Shown here one piece after another: positions 34,320-43,794 of a stretch of 64,000 nt of DNA (positions within the stretch are counted from its first letter, which is position 1; every line of letters begins with the position of its first letter). The DNA lies in the NCBI RefSeq assembly GCF_900198195.1, contig NZ_LT899436.1, positions 868,001 through 932,000 on the forward strand, read 5' to 3'. The notes beneath the pieces were generated by a model, which saw only the letters and a list, made by a program, of their open reading frames with translations, searched no databases and was not told the origin of the DNA. The DNA comes from Tenacibaculum jejuense (GTDB taxonomy: Bacteria > Bacteroidota > Bacteroidia > Flavobacteriales > Flavobacteriaceae). The translations under genes and the position numbers were made by a program.

Positions 34320-35060
34320 TTAAATTGCTTTAGCCTCGTTGTGTAAAAGATTAATTAAATCATCTACATTATCAACTAATTTTACCTCTCCTTTTGGAGC
34401 AGGCTTTTCGAAATTCTTTGTGCTTGTAGAGGCATTGCTACCTGTTGCTTCAACAACATTTAAAGGCTTTTTACGAGCCATCATGATACCTCTCATATTA
34501 GGTATTCTAAGATCTTTCTCCTCAACAATACCTTTTTGACCAGCTACTACTAAAGGTAGGCTAGCAGCTACTTTTTCTTCACCACCATCGATCTCTCTTT
34601 CTAATGTAGCATTGTTTCCTTCAACTTCAATTCCAACACATCCGTTAACAAAATTGAAATCTAATAATGATGCTAACATACCAGGAACCATTTGACCGTT
34701 GTAATCAGCAGATTCTTTACCTGCCAACACTAGATCAAAACCTCCAGATTTTACAACTTCAGCTAATTCTTTAGCTACTAATAAACCATCAGTTGGTTCT
34801 ACATTAACACGAATTGCATCATCAGCTCCTATGGCTAATGCTTTACGTAAAGTAGGCTCAGTTTCAGCTCCTCCTACATTTACTACAGTAACAGATGCAC
34901 CTTGTTTTTCTTTAAACCACATTGCACGTGTTAAACTGAATTCATCATATGGGTTTATAACAAACTGAACTCCATTTGTATCAAACTTAGTATCGTTATC
35001 AGTGAAGTTAATTTTTGAAGTGGTATCAGGTACGTGACTGATACAAACTAATATTTTCAT
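34320..35060 (-). CDS. etfB: Electron transfer flavoprotein subunit beta
   Basis: The 246-residue EtfB/FixA subunit has the AMP-binding-type beginning MKILVCISHVPDT, NPYDEFSLTRA near residue 38, DLVLAGKESADYNGQMVP near 109 and a C-terminal recognition-loop region (IPNMRGIMMARKKPL near 186). It is first in the etfBA operon, divergent from pdhB across a region with a perfect palindrome. Length is typical. Confidence 0.96.
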   Translation of the reverse strand: MKILVCISHVPDTTSKINFTDNDTKFDTNGVQFVINPYDEFSLTRAMWFKEKQGASVTVVNVGGAETEPTLRKALAIGADDAIRVNVEPTDGLLVAKELAEVVKSGGFDLVLAGKESADYNGQMVPGMLASLLDFNFVNGCVGIEVEGNNATLEREIDGGEEKVAASLPLVVAGQKGIVEEKDLRIPNMRGIMMARKKPLNVVEATGSNASTSTKNFEKPAPKGEVKLVDNVDDLINLLHNEAKAI

Positions 35061-35114
35061 ATGGATTGTTTTTTGTACGCTTAATTTGTGCTACGAATTT
35101 ACATATTTTTTTTG

Positions 35115-35138
35115 ATTTATTATGCATGCATAATAAAT
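35115..35138. promoter_or_regulatory. Perfect 24-base palindrome between etfB and pdhB
   Basis: Every base of 35115-35138 pairs in an inverted repeat centred on ATGCATGCAT, flanked by TTATT/AATAA. It lies 55 bases before the etfB start and about 100 before pdhB. It looks like an operator for a dimeric or tetrameric regulator, for example of TetR type controlling fatty-acid or central metabolism; the regulator is not in the window. Confidence 0.7.
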
Positions 35139-35197
35139 TTTGTTGATAAATAACATACATTTTAACATTGTATTAATTTCTTTAGTAAAGAATTTCA

Positions 35198-35205
35198 TAC
35201 TTTTG
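35198..35205 (+). promoter_or_regulatory. -7 box (TACTTTTG) for pdhB
   Basis: Matches TAnnTTTG, 35 bases before the pdhB start codon. Confidence 0.55.
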
Positions 35206-35239
35206 CAAATCAATAAACAACAACTACTTAATAAAACAC

Positions 35240-36220
35240 ATGAAAACAGTTCAATTTAGAGAAGCAATCTGCGAGGCAATGAGCGAAGAGATGCGACGCG
35301 ATGAGAGCATCTATTTAATGGGGGAGGAAGTAGCAGAATATAATGGTGCTTACAAAGCTAGTAAAGGTATGTTAGATGAATTCGGAGAGAAACGAGTTAT
35401 AGATACACCTATTGCTGAGTTAGGTTTTGGAGGAATTGCAGTAGGATCTGCAATGAATGGAAACAGACCTATAGTGGAATACATGACCTTTAATTTCTCT
35501 TTAGTTGGGATTGATCAAATTATTAATAATGCAGCTAAGATTCGTCAAATGAGTGGAGGACAATTTAATTGTCCGATCGTATTTAGAGGACCAACTGCAT
35601 CTGCTGGTCAATTGGCTGCAACACACTCACAAGCTTTTGAAAGTTGGTATGCAAATTGTCCTGGTCTAAAAGTAATTGTACCATCTAATCCGTATGATGC
35701 GAAAGGATTATTAAAAGCAGCTATTAGAGATGATGATCCAGTAATTTTTATGGAGTCTGAGCAGATGTATGGTGATAAGATGGAAATTCCTGAAGGTGAA
35801 TATGTATTACCTATTGGAGTAGCAGAAATTAAAAAAGAAGGAACAGATGTTACTGTAGTATCATTTGGGAAAATAATAAAAGAAGCGTACAAAGCAGCAG
35901 ATCAATTAGCAGAAGAAGGTATATCTGTAGAAGTAATTGATTTAAGAACTGTACGACCAATGGATCATAAAACGATTTTAGAGTCGGTTAAAAAAACAAA
36001 TAGATTAGTGATTTTAGAAGAAGCATGGCCATTTGGAAGTGTGTCTTCAGAAATTACATTTAGAGTTCAAGATGAAGCATTTGATCATTTAGATGCTCCA
36101 ATAAAGAGAATTACTACTGCAGATACACCTGCACCGTATTCTCCAGTTTTATTAGAAAAATGGTTGCCTAATTCGGGGGATGTTATACAGGCAGTCAAAG
36201 AAGTGATGTATATAAAATAA
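35240..36220 (+). CDS. pdhB: Pyruvate dehydrogenase E1 component subunit beta
   Basis: The 326-residue protein is the beta chain of a heterotetrameric 2-oxo-acid dehydrogenase E1. Visible landmarks are GEEVAEYNGAYKASKG near residue 28, DTPIAELGFGGIAVGSA near 55 and EYMTFNFSLVGIDQI near 80. GPTASAGQLAATHSQAFE near 118 (with the His of the active site) and the C-terminal TADTPAPYSP near 296 also fit. With PdhA, E2 and E3 it converts pyruvate to acetyl-CoA. PdhA and E2 are not adjacent, a common separation in flavobacteria. Assignment to pyruvate rather than branched-chain oxo-acids follows overall resemblance. Confidence 0.92.
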   Translation: MKTVQFREAICEAMSEEMRRDESIYLMGEEVAEYNGAYKASKGMLDEFGEKRVIDTPIAELGFGGIAVGSAMNGNRPIVEYMTFNFSLVGIDQIINNAAKIRQMSGGQFNCPIVFRGPTASAGQLAATHSQAFESWYANCPGLKVIVPSNPYDAKGLLKAAIRDDDPVIFMESEQMYGDKMEIPEGEYVLPIGVAEIKKEGTDVTVVSFGKIIKEAYKAADQLAEEGISVEVIDLRTVRPMDHKTILESVKKTNRLVILEEAWPFGSVSSEITFRVQDEAFDHLDAPIKRITTADTPAPYSPVLLEKWLPNSGDVIQAVKEVMYIK

Positions 36221-36244
36221 TAATAAACTATATTACAACCATTT

Positions 36245-36277
36245 AAATCCTTTTAGCACCATGTGTTAAAAGGATTT
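36245..36277 (+). terminator. Intrinsic terminator after pdhB
   Basis: A 15-base stem (36245-36259 with 36263-36277, one G-U pair) with a three-base loop and a short T run, immediately before the next gene. Confidence 0.7.
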
Positions 36278-36295
36278 TGATGTGTAAAAGAGCCT

Positions 36296-38827
36296 ATGAG
36301 ATTTAAATTTTTTATACTATCAATTTTGTTAGGATTAACAGCAAATGCACAATTGATAGTGAAAGGAAAAGTAGTGGATGAGTTTGATAACCCAATGCCA
36401 TTTGTGAATGTATTTATACAAGGAACAACAACTGGTACAACTACTGATGATGATGGAAGGTTTGCTTTTCGAACAAAAAAGAGAAAAGGAGTTTTAGAAA
36501 TATCTTTTGTGGGCTTTCAAACGCAAACCATAACAATTACTCCTAAAACAAAATTTTTAAATATTGTTTTAAAAGAAGGTTCAGATATTTTAGATGAAGT
36601 AATATTAGTAACGAAACCTAAAAAGAGATTAAAGAAAAAGGAAAATCCTGCATACAAAATTTTAAAAGAAGTTTGGAAACGCAAACGAAAGAATGGTATA
36701 GATTTGGTAGATCATTACCAATTTAAAAAACATACTGCTATAGAAATTGGGCTGAATAACTTAGATACAGCGTTTATCAAACAAATCTTCAAAAAAGATT
36801 ATAAAGAGACAATTAAAGAAGTAAAATACGATACTGATGGTATCAATTATTATATACCAATTTATATCAATGAACAAATTGCTAAAGTTTACGGTAATAA
36901 TAAGAATAATGATGAGCGTGAAGATATTGAAGCTGAAAAGTCAGAAGGTTTAGGAGCTCAAGGTTTTGTGTTCGACCGTATGTCTAGGACATTTCAAAAT
37001 GTAGATGTATTTAGAAATAATATCACTTTATTAAGAAAATCATTTGTTAGCCCATTATCTACGGATGGTTTTGCTACTTACGATTACGTTTTATATGATA
37101 GTGTTGTACAAAATAATACAAAGTTATATAACATATATTTCTTCCCAATTAGAGACCAAGATTTAGCATTTAAAGGTAATTTTTGGATTGCAGATAAAGC
37201 CTACACATTAAAAAAACTTCGTATGGAAGTTGTTAAAGGTGCCAACTTAAATTTTGTAAGAGGTTTAACGTTTGAAAAAGAATTCGAAGTACGAAATGAT
37301 AGTATTTATATTCCAACAAAGAATGCTTACGAGGGAGATTTTACATTTTTAGATAAAAACGAAGCCAACAAAGGTTTAACAATTAAGAAAACAATCAACT
37401 ATAGTGATTATGTTTTAGACAAACCTCTAGCTGATGATTTTTATAAAGGTCAAATTCAAAAGATAAGACCAGATCAATATTTCCGTTCGGATGAATATTG
37501 GGCAAAACAAGATATTGAAGATAATCAAGATACATATAAACTAATAAGTTCAGTAAAAGGAAAAAAACAAATAAAACGACTAACAGGTTTTATCAATACC
37601 ATTTCTAGTGGTTTCGTTAATTTACCTTTTCTAAATATGCAAGTTGGTCCGTTTTGGACAGCCTTTGCTAGCAATGAAGTGGAAGGTTTTAGAACTCGAT
37701 TAGGTTTTAGAACTTTTAATACTAAAGATGATCGATTTAGATTATCTGGTCATTTAGCGTACGGATTTAAAGATAAAGGACTAAAATACGGTTTAGAAGC
37801 ACAATATTTATTGTCTTACGAACCAAGAATTTCTACTAGTGTTGCTTATCAGAATGATATCGAACAGTTAGGGAGTGCTTTGTTAAATACTACTCAATTG
37901 TTAGGAAGAACTTTTGGATCTACTGCACTTTTCTCAAGAGGAAATAACTTTTTCTTGTCTAAAGTAGAAAAGTATGCGTCTAATTTTGATTATGCTGTAC
38001 ATAATAACTTTCATATTGGATTTAACTTTTCTCATTCACGTATACAGTCTGCTAGTCCTGAAAACTTTTCTGCTAGTTATTTAGATGATTTAGGAAATTT
38101 ACAATCTAAAGTAGTAGATGTGGCTTCTGATGTTTATTTAACTTTTACACCTGGTCGTTTTGTTTACGGTTTAGGAGTAGAACAACGTTTCGGAAGAAAT
38201 GTTTTTCCGTCTATTGTGATAAACTACCGTCATGGATATAAAGGTTTCTTAAATGGAACACATGAGTATGATAAAATTCAGATAAAATATAATCAGCCAA
38301 TTTTATTAGGAAAATTTGGTTTACTAGATACTACAATTGAAGGAGGAAAGGTTTTTGGAACTGTACCATCTTCTTTGTTAAATGCTGTACCAGCAAACCA
38401 ATCTTTTTCACTAGTTCCAAATACGTTTTCATTGTTGAATTTTTATGATTTTGTAACCGATCAATATGTTTCAACACATTTTGAACATCATTTTAATGGG
38501 TTCATTTTAAATCGTATTCCATTATTAAGAAAATTGAAATTAAGAAGTTTAGCAACCTTTAGAGCTGCTTATGGATCAATTTCAGACGAAAATAGAGCTA
38601 TAAATGATGGTTTACGCAACGCTAGCAACACAGAAAATATTCTTTATAATGCACCAAATCAAGTGTATTATGAATATGGTTTTGGTGTAGAGAATATTGG
38701 GTATGGAAACTTACGTTTTCTTAGAATTGACGCTATATGGAGAAGTAATTACACCCCACCTTCAAATAGTATTGCAGTACCTACTCCGAAGTTTGCAATT
38801 AGAATAGGGATACGTCCTGATTTATAA
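36296..38827 (+). CDS. DUF5686 outer-membrane protein with carboxypeptidase-regulatory-like domain
   Basis: The 843-residue protein starts with a signal peptide (to ANAQ, residue 18) and a CarboxypepD_reg-like beta-sandwich (VKGKVVDEFDNPMPFVNVFIQGT; region 21-100). DUF5686 follows (PAYKILKEVWKRKRKNG near 119), then a long C-terminal beta-barrel-like section rich in alternating aromatic residues and ending IRIGIRPDL. The general design resembles TonB-dependent receptors without a plug domain. Located in the outer membrane by inference; role unknown. It has no partner gene; pdhB upstream is separated by a terminator. Confidence 0.85.
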   Translation: MRFKFFILSILLGLTANAQLIVKGKVVDEFDNPMPFVNVFIQGTTTGTTTDDDGRFAFRTKKRKGVLEISFVGFQTQTITITPKTKFLNIVLKEGSDILDEVILVTKPKKRLKKKENPAYKILKEVWKRKRKNGIDLVDHYQFKKHTAIEIGLNNLDTAFIKQIFKKDYKETIKEVKYDTDGINYYIPIYINEQIAKVYGNNKNNDEREDIEAEKSEGLGAQGFVFDRMSRTFQNVDVFRNNITLLRKSFVSPLSTDGFATYDYVLYDSVVQNNTKLYNIYFFPIRDQDLAFKGNFWIADKAYTLKKLRMEVVKGANLNFVRGLTFEKEFEVRNDSIYIPTKNAYEGDFTFLDKNEANKGLTIKKTINYSDYVLDKPLADDFYKGQIQKIRPDQYFRSDEYWAKQDIEDNQDTYKLISSVKGKKQIKRLTGFINTISSGFVNLPFLNMQVGPFWTAFASNEVEGFRTRLGFRTFNTKDDRFRLSGHLAYGFKDKGLKYGLEAQYLLSYEPRISTSVAYQNDIEQLGSALLNTTQLLGRTFGSTALFSRGNNFFLSKVEKYASNFDYAVHNNFHIGFNFSHSRIQSASPENFSASYLDDLGNLQSKVVDVASDVYLTFTPGRFVYGLGVEQRFGRNVFPSIVINYRHGYKGFLNGTHEYDKIQIKYNQPILLGKFGLLDTTIEGGKVFGTVPSSLLNAVPANQSFSLVPNTFSLLNFYDFVTDQYVSTHFEHHFNGFILNRIPLLRKLKLRSLATFRAAYGSISDENRAINDGLRNASNTENILYNAPNQVYYEYGFGVENIGYGNLRFLRIDAIWRSNYTPPSNSIAVPTPKFAIRIGIRPDL

Positions 38828-38885
38828 AAGATTATTTAACTTAAAAATAACTTCTAAAATCCGTGCACGAACTGCATTTTATATG

Positions 38886-38893
38886 TAGTTTTG
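38886..38893 (+). promoter_or_regulatory. -7 box (TAGTTTTG) for ppa
   Basis: Matches TAnnTTTG, 32 bases before the ppa start codon. Confidence 0.5.
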
Positions 38894-38924
38894 CTTTCCG
38901 ATTTTTAGAAACGAAATAAAAAAT

Positions 38925-39452
38925 ATGACAGCCAAAGAAAAACAAACTGTTGATGTATTAATTGAAATACCAAAAGGAAGTAGAAATAAATATGAATACG
39001 ATTTCGATTTAAAGAAAATCCGTTTCGATAGAATGTTATTCTCTTCAATGATGTATCCAGGTGATTACGGTTTTATTCCTGAAACATTAGCTTTAGATGG
39101 AGATCCATTAGATGTTTTAGTTTTAGGAGCTGAGCCATGTTTTCCTATGTGTATGATGGAAGTTAGACCAATTGGTGTTTTCCACATGGCAGATGAGAAA
39201 GGTCCAGATGAAAAAATCGTTTGTGTGCCAATTTCTGACCCAATTTGGAACAAATACAAAGATATTTCTGATTTAAATCCTCATAGAAAAGAAGAAATCA
39301 CACATTTCTTCCAGGTTTACAAAGACTTAGAAAGAAAGAAAGTAGATGTAGGTGGATGGGGAGATGCTGATGAAGCATATTCAATTTTAGATAAGTGTAT
39401 CGAGCGTTACGAAAACAGCGAACACAAAGCAAATGGAGATTTTAAAGTATAA
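38925..39452 (+). CDS. ppa: Inorganic pyrophosphatase (soluble, family I)
   Basis: The 175-residue enzyme shows the family I signature: EIPKGSRNKYEYD near residue 12, YPGDYGFIPETLALDGDPLDVLVL (region 44-67, with the metal-binding Asp residues in DGDPLD) and later KVDVGGWGDADEA. It hydrolyses pyrophosphate in the cytoplasm, pulling biosynthetic reactions forward. Its own promoter box and terminator surround it, yet the membrane pyrophosphatase gene follows directly, so two pyrophosphate-consuming enzymes lie side by side. Confidence 0.96.
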   Translation: MTAKEKQTVDVLIEIPKGSRNKYEYDFDLKKIRFDRMLFSSMMYPGDYGFIPETLALDGDPLDVLVLGAEPCFPMCMMEVRPIGVFHMADEKGPDEKIVCVPISDPIWNKYKDISDLNPHRKEEITHFFQVYKDLERKKVDVGGWGDADEAYSILDKCIERYENSEHKANGDFKV

Positions 39453-39473
39453 TCTCAGTATTAAAAATATTTC

Positions 39474-39506
39474 AAAGCTTGTTACTTAGTAGCAAGCTTT
39501 TTTTTG
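39474..39506 (+). terminator. Intrinsic terminator after ppa
   Basis: AAAGCTTG pairs with CAAGCTTT, with further pairing inside the loop, followed by eight T residues; 21 bases after the ppa stop. Confidence 0.85.
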
Positions 39507-39563
39507 TTTAGAGATTGATTTTGTTATATTTAAAGCAATAAACTAATCAATTAATTAAATATT

Positions 39564-41906
39564 ATGGAATCAAACACAGTGTTTTTACCAGTCATCTTGG
39601 CTGTGGTAGGCTTGGTTTTTATGTTCATTAAAATGTCTTGGGTAAAAAAGCAAGAGGCAGGTGATGAAAAAATGAAATCAATATCAAAAAGTATAAAAGA
39701 AGGAGCTTTAGCATTTTTAAATGCAGAATATAAGCTCCTTTTAATTTTTTCGATAATAGCCTCAATAGCACTTTTTATCATATCTCAACTTGTTGACACA
39801 ACACATTGGATTATAGTTGTAGCTTTTATTATTGGAGCCATTTTCTCAGCTTTAGCTGGTAACATTGGAATGCGTATAGCAACAGATGCAAATGCAAGAA
39901 CAACAGAAGCAGCAAAAACAAGTTTACCAAAAGCATTACAAGTTTCTTTTGGTGGAGGAACTGTAATGGGGTTAGGAGTTGCAGGTTTAGCAGTTTTAGG
40001 GTTAAGTCTTTTCTTTTTCTTATTTGTAACTATGTTTGTCACAGGTGAAGGAAGTTTCTATAAGGAAATGACTGTTGCTTTAGAAGCCTTAGCTGGTTTT
40101 TCTTTAGGAGCTGAAAGTATTGCCTTATTCGCAAGAGTTGGTGGAGGTATCTACACTAAAGCAGCAGATGTTGGTGCCGATTTAGTAGGTAAGGTGGAAG
40201 CAGGTATTCCTGAAGATGATCCGAGAAATCCAGCGACAATTGCTGATAATGTGGGAGATAATGTTGGGGATGTTGCAGGAATGGGAGCAGATTTATTCGG
40301 AAGTTATGTAGCTACGGTTTTAGCAGCTATGGTTCTTGGAAACTATGTTGTTCGTGATATGTCTACAACTACTCAATTTACAGATGCTTTTAATGGAATG
40401 GGGCCAATTTTATTGCCATTAGTAATTGCGGGTGTTGGTATTATTGCTTCAATTATCGGGACTTTCTTAGTTAAAATTAAAGATAATTCAGCAAAAGAAG
40501 CTGAAGTTCAAAAAGCTTTAGATTTAGGAAATTGGACATCTATACTTATTACTTTAATTGCAAGTTGGTTCTTAATTCAATGGATGTTACCAGAAACATT
40601 AAAAATGAGTTTTTTCGGAGAAGGAATACAAGAAGTACCTTCTCGTCATGTATTTTATTCAGGAATGATTGGTTTAGCAGTAGGAGCTTTAATTTCTACA
40701 GTAACGGCATATTATACAAGTTTAGGTAAAAAGCCAGTCTTAGATATTGTTCAAAATAGTTCTACTGGAGCTGCAACTAATATTATTGCAGGATTAGCCG
40801 TAGGTATGAAATCTACATTTTTATCAGTTATTTTATTTGCTGCCGCAATTTATGGTTCTTATGCTTTAGCAGGTTTTTATGGAGTTGCTTTAGCAGCGTC
40901 TGCAATGATGGCGACAACAGCAATGCAATTAGCTATTGATGCTTTTGGTCCAATTGCTGATAACGCAGGTGGAGTTGCAGAAATGAGTGAATTAGAAGAT
41001 CACGTGCGTGAACGTACAGATATTTTAGACTCTGTAGGAAATACAACTGCAGCAGTGGGTAAAGGTTTTGCAATTGCTTCTGCGGCATTGACTGCTTTAG
41101 CTTTATTCGCGGCTTACGTAACTTTCACAGGAATTGATGGGATTAATATTTTTAAAGCAGATGTTTTAGCTATGTTGTTTGTTGGAGGAATGATTCCAGT
41201 AATCTTTTCTGCTTTAGCAATGGAGTCTGTAGGAAAAGCAGCTATGGAAATGGTGCAAGAAGTTCGTCGTCAGTTTAAGGAAATTCCAGGGATTATGGAA
41301 GGAACTGGAACACCAGATTATGCGAAATGTGTTGATATTTCTACTAAAGCTGCTTTAAAAGAAATGATTTTACCTGGTTTAATTACAATTATTACACCGA
41401 TTATTATTGGTCTTTTATTCAAAGCTGAAGCATTAGGTGGTTATATGGCTGGAGTTTGTGTTAGTGGTGTAATGTGGGCGATTTTCCAGAATAATGCTGG
41501 AGGAGCTTGGGATAATGCTAAAAAGTCTTTTGAAGCTGGCGTAGAAATTAATGGAGAAATGACTTTTAAAGGTTCTGATGCACATAAGGCAGCTGTGACT
41601 GGAGATACTGTTGGAGATCCGTTTAAAGATACTTCTGGACCGTCAATGAATATCTTAATTAAACTTACATGTTTAGTTGGTTTAGTTATTGCGCCAATTT
41701 TAGGAGGACATTCAGCTGAATCACATGCTTCAAATACGCAATTAATAAAAGAAGTTCAAGTTGAATCTGAATTGAAAGATAATGAGAAATCTGTAGCAAC
41801 GATAACTACTACAGTTGTTAAAGATGGAAAGAAAGAGTCTAAAGTGATAAAAGTTGAAGGTACAAAAGAAGAAGTAGCTCAAGCGATAAAGAAAGTACAA
41901 GAATAG
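39564..41906 (+). CDS. hppA: Membrane-bound ion-translocating pyrophosphatase (K+-stimulated type)
   Basis: The 780-residue protein has about sixteen hydrophobic helices and the PPase signatures [16 protein letters not shown] near 198 (region) and [19 protein letters not shown] near 219. It couples pyrophosphate hydrolysis to Na+ or H+ pumping. The segment [13 protein letters not shown] near residue 492 has Ala where K+-independent enzymes have Lys, so this is the K+-dependent class, which includes Na+ pumps. The C-terminus has a charged soluble tail of about 65 residues (after HSAESHA) that is longer than usual. Ion specificity is not proven by sequence here. Confidence 0.95.
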   Translation: MESNTVFLPVILAVVGLVFMFIKMSWVKKQEAGDEKMKSISKSIKEGALAFLNAEYKLLLIFSIIASIALFIISQLVDTTHWIIVVAFIIGAIFSALAGNIGMRIATDANARTTEAAKTSLPKALQVSFGGGTVMGLGVAGLAVLGLSLFFFLFVTMFVTGEGSFYKEMTVALEALAGFSLGAESIALFARVGGGIYTKAADVGADLVGKVEAGIPEDDPRNPATIADNVGDNVGDVAGMGADLFGSYVATVLAAMVLGNYVVRDMSTTTQFTDAFNGMGPILLPLVIAGVGIIASIIGTFLVKIKDNSAKEAEVQKALDLGNWTSILITLIASWFLIQWMLPETLKMSFFGEGIQEVPSRHVFYSGMIGLAVGALISTVTAYYTSLGKKPVLDIVQNSSTGAATNIIAGLAVGMKSTFLSVILFAAAIYGSYALAGFYGVALAASAMMATTAMQLAIDAFGPIADNAGGVAEMSELEDHVRERTDILDSVGNTTAAVGKGFAIASAALTALALFAAYVTFTGIDGINIFKADVLAMLFVGGMIPVIFSALAMESVGKAAMEMVQEVRRQFKEIPGIMEGTGTPDYAKCVDISTKAALKEMILPGLITIITPIIIGLLFKAEALGGYMAGVCVSGVMWAIFQNNAGGAWDNAKKSFEAGVEINGEMTFKGSDAHKAAVTGDTVGDPFKDTSGPSMNILIKLTCLVGLVIAPILGGHSAESHASNTQLIKEVQVESELKDNEKSVATITTTVVKDGKKESKVIKVEGTKEEVAQAIKKVQE

Positions 41907-41940
41907 ATTATCCTCTTATATCCAATTTAAATAGTTTCAT

Positions 41941-41968
41941 AAAAGCCATTGCATATGCAGTGGCTTTT
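41941..41968. terminator. Bidirectional terminator between hppA and the Lrp gene
   Basis: A 12-base stem with one G-U pair (41941-41952 with 41957-41968), four-base loop, T residues on the right. Its right arm touches the last base of the convergent regulator gene. Confidence 0.8.
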
Positions 41969-42426
41969 TATATAGAGATTTTTGTTGAGTTTTTAATAGC
42001 GCCAATTGTAAAGGAACTTTGTGTGCTACCAATATATTTTATTGAAGTGAGTTTGTTTACCATAAACTCACGATATTCTTCCATGTCTTTTACATATATT
42101 TTCAAAATGTAATCGTAATCACCACTAATATGAAAGCATTCTGCAACTTCATCTAATTTTAATATCTCGCTTTCAAAAATTGATAGGTATTCTCTAGAGT
42201 GTTGAATCAGTTTTACTTGACAAAAAACTAAGAATGATTTATCTATTTTCTTAGGATCAATTCTAGCTACGTAGTTTGTTATAATTCCTTCCTTTTCTAG
42301 TTTTTTTATTCTTTCATAAACAGCAGTTACAGATAAGTTAAGTAGTAGAGAAAGTTGTTTGTTTGTTCGCTTACTATCTTCTTGTAAAAGGTTAATTAGT
42401 TTATTGTCAATATGATCTAATTTCAT
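41968..42426 (-). CDS. Lrp/AsnC-family transcriptional regulator
   Basis: The 152-residue protein has an N-terminal helix-turn-helix (DNKLINLLQEDSKRTNKQLS and VTAVYERIKKLEKEGII) and a C-terminal RAM domain (ECFHISGDYDYILKIYV near residue 95). Such regulators sense amino acids and often control a divergent gene. Here the divergent gene encodes a Cys/Met-metabolism PLP enzyme, so a sulfur amino acid is a likely effector by context. No operator could be fixed in the 156-base gap. Confidence 0.93.
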   Translation of the reverse strand: MKLDHIDNKLINLLQEDSKRTNKQLSLLLNLSVTAVYERIKKLEKEGIITNYVARIDPKKIDKSFLVFCQVKLIQHSREYLSIFESEILKLDEVAECFHISGDYDYILKIYVKDMEEYREFMVNKLTSIKYIGSTQSSFTIGAIKNSTKISI

Positions 42427-42582
42427 TTTGAAAAAATTTCAGTAAAGTTAATTGATTTAGTTTTAATTTAGTTTTTTTTACATTTAAAATTGTTTTTTAT
42501 AGTTTTTAAAACTGTATTTTATCTAAAGTGTTGAATAATATTTAGTTTTTATTTTGTTTTGAGGAAACAAATACTAGTTCTA

Positions 42583-43794
42583 ATGAAATTTAAGCCAGCT
42601 AATAAGATTCAAGATTTACAGTACTTCGGAGAATTTGGAGGTGTAAATCCATCGATTTCAGATTCATCAACATATACATTCCTTTCAGCAAAAACAATGT
42701 TCGATACATTCGAAGGAAATGCAGACGGATGTTATTTATATTCTAGACATTCATCACCTTCAAATTTATATTTAGGTGAAGCATTAGCAGAAATGGAAGG
42801 AACTGAAACTGCTACTGTAACGGCCTCAGGAATGGGAGCAATCACACCAGTTTTATTACAATTATGTAGTTCAGGAGATCATATCGTGTCAAGTAGAACT
42901 ATTTACGGTGGAACGTATGCTTTTTTAAAGAATTTTACACCAAAATTTAATATCCAAACAACATTTGTAGATACTACGAAGTTAGCTGTTGTTGAAGCTG
43001 CAATTACAGAAAACACCAAAGTTTTATACTGTGAAACTGTAAGTAATCCATTATTAGAAGTTGCAGATATCGAAGGTTTAGCTGTTTTAGCTAAAAAATA
43101 TAATTTAAAGTTAGTAGTAGATAATACATTCTCACCATTATCAGTATCTCCAGCACAATTAGGTGCAGATGTTGTAATTCATAGTTTAACTAAATTCATT
43201 AATGGATCTTCAGATACTGTTGGAGGAGTAATTTGTGGAACACAAGAATTTATCGATAATCTGAGAAATGTTAATGATGGCGCTTGCATGTTACTTGGAC
43301 CTACTATGGATAGTTTAAGAGCAGCTTCTGTATTAAAGAATTTGAGGACATTACATATCCGTATGAAGCAACACAGTAAAAATGCAATGTATTTAGCAAA
43401 TAAGTTTGAAGCAGACGGAATAAAAACAGTATATCCAGGTTTAGAGTCTCATCCTTCACACGAATTATTTTCTTCTATGTTAAATGAGGAGTATGGTTAC
43501 GGAGGGATGCTCACTATTGATGTTGGATCTTTAGATAAAGCAAATGAGCTAATGGAATTAATGCAACACAAAAACTTAGGATACTTAGCTGTTAGTTTAG
43601 GTTTTTATAAAACATTATTCTCTGCTCCTGGAACTTCAACATCTTCGGAAATTCCAGAAGATGAACAAGCAGAAATGGGCTTAACAGACGGATTAATTCG
43701 TTTCTCTATCGGTTTAGATAACGATATTGAAAGAACTTATCAAATCATGAGTGAGTGTATGAGAGAAGTAGGAATTTTAGAATTAGTTTCCTAA
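42583..43794 (+). CDS. Cys/Met-metabolism PLP-dependent enzyme (methionine gamma-lyase-like)
   Basis: The start is placed at ATG 42583 (MKFKPANK); a TTG at 42559 would add eight residues. The 403-residue protein has the family features: SRHSSPSNLYLGEALAEMEG near residue 55, SGMGAI near 83, the PLP-lysine motif SLTKFINGSSD near 205 and the C-terminal GLIRFSIGLDNDIE. The site equivalent to Cys116 of Pseudomonas methionine gamma-lyase (YGCT) is Gly here (YGGT), so gamma-lyase activity on methionine is not assured; cystathionine or homocysteine chemistry is possible. Divergent from an Lrp-type regulator that probably controls it. Confidence 0.88.
   Translation: MKFKPANKIQDLQYFGEFGGVNPSISDSSTYTFLSAKTMFDTFEGNADGCYLYSRHSSPSNLYLGEALAEMEGTETATVTASGMGAITPVLLQLCSSGDHIVSSRTIYGGTYAFLKNFTPKFNIQTTFVDTTKLAVVEAAITENTKVLYCETVSNPLLEVADIEGLAVLAKKYNLKLVVDNTFSPLSVSPAQLGADVVIHSLTKFINGSSDTVGGVICGTQEFIDNLRNVNDGACMLLGPTMDSLRAASVLKNLRTLHIRMKQHSKNAMYLANKFEADGIKTVYPGLESHPSHELFSSMLNEEYGYGGMLTIDVGSLDKANELMELMQHKNLGYLAVSLGFYKTLFSAPGTSTSSEIPEDEQAEMGLTDGLIRFSIGLDNDIERTYQIMSECMREVGILELVS

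Noticed and set aside
42559..42582. TTG start for the Cys/Met PLP enzyme
   Set aside because: The ATG at 42583 gives a typical N-terminus; the extension is not family-like.
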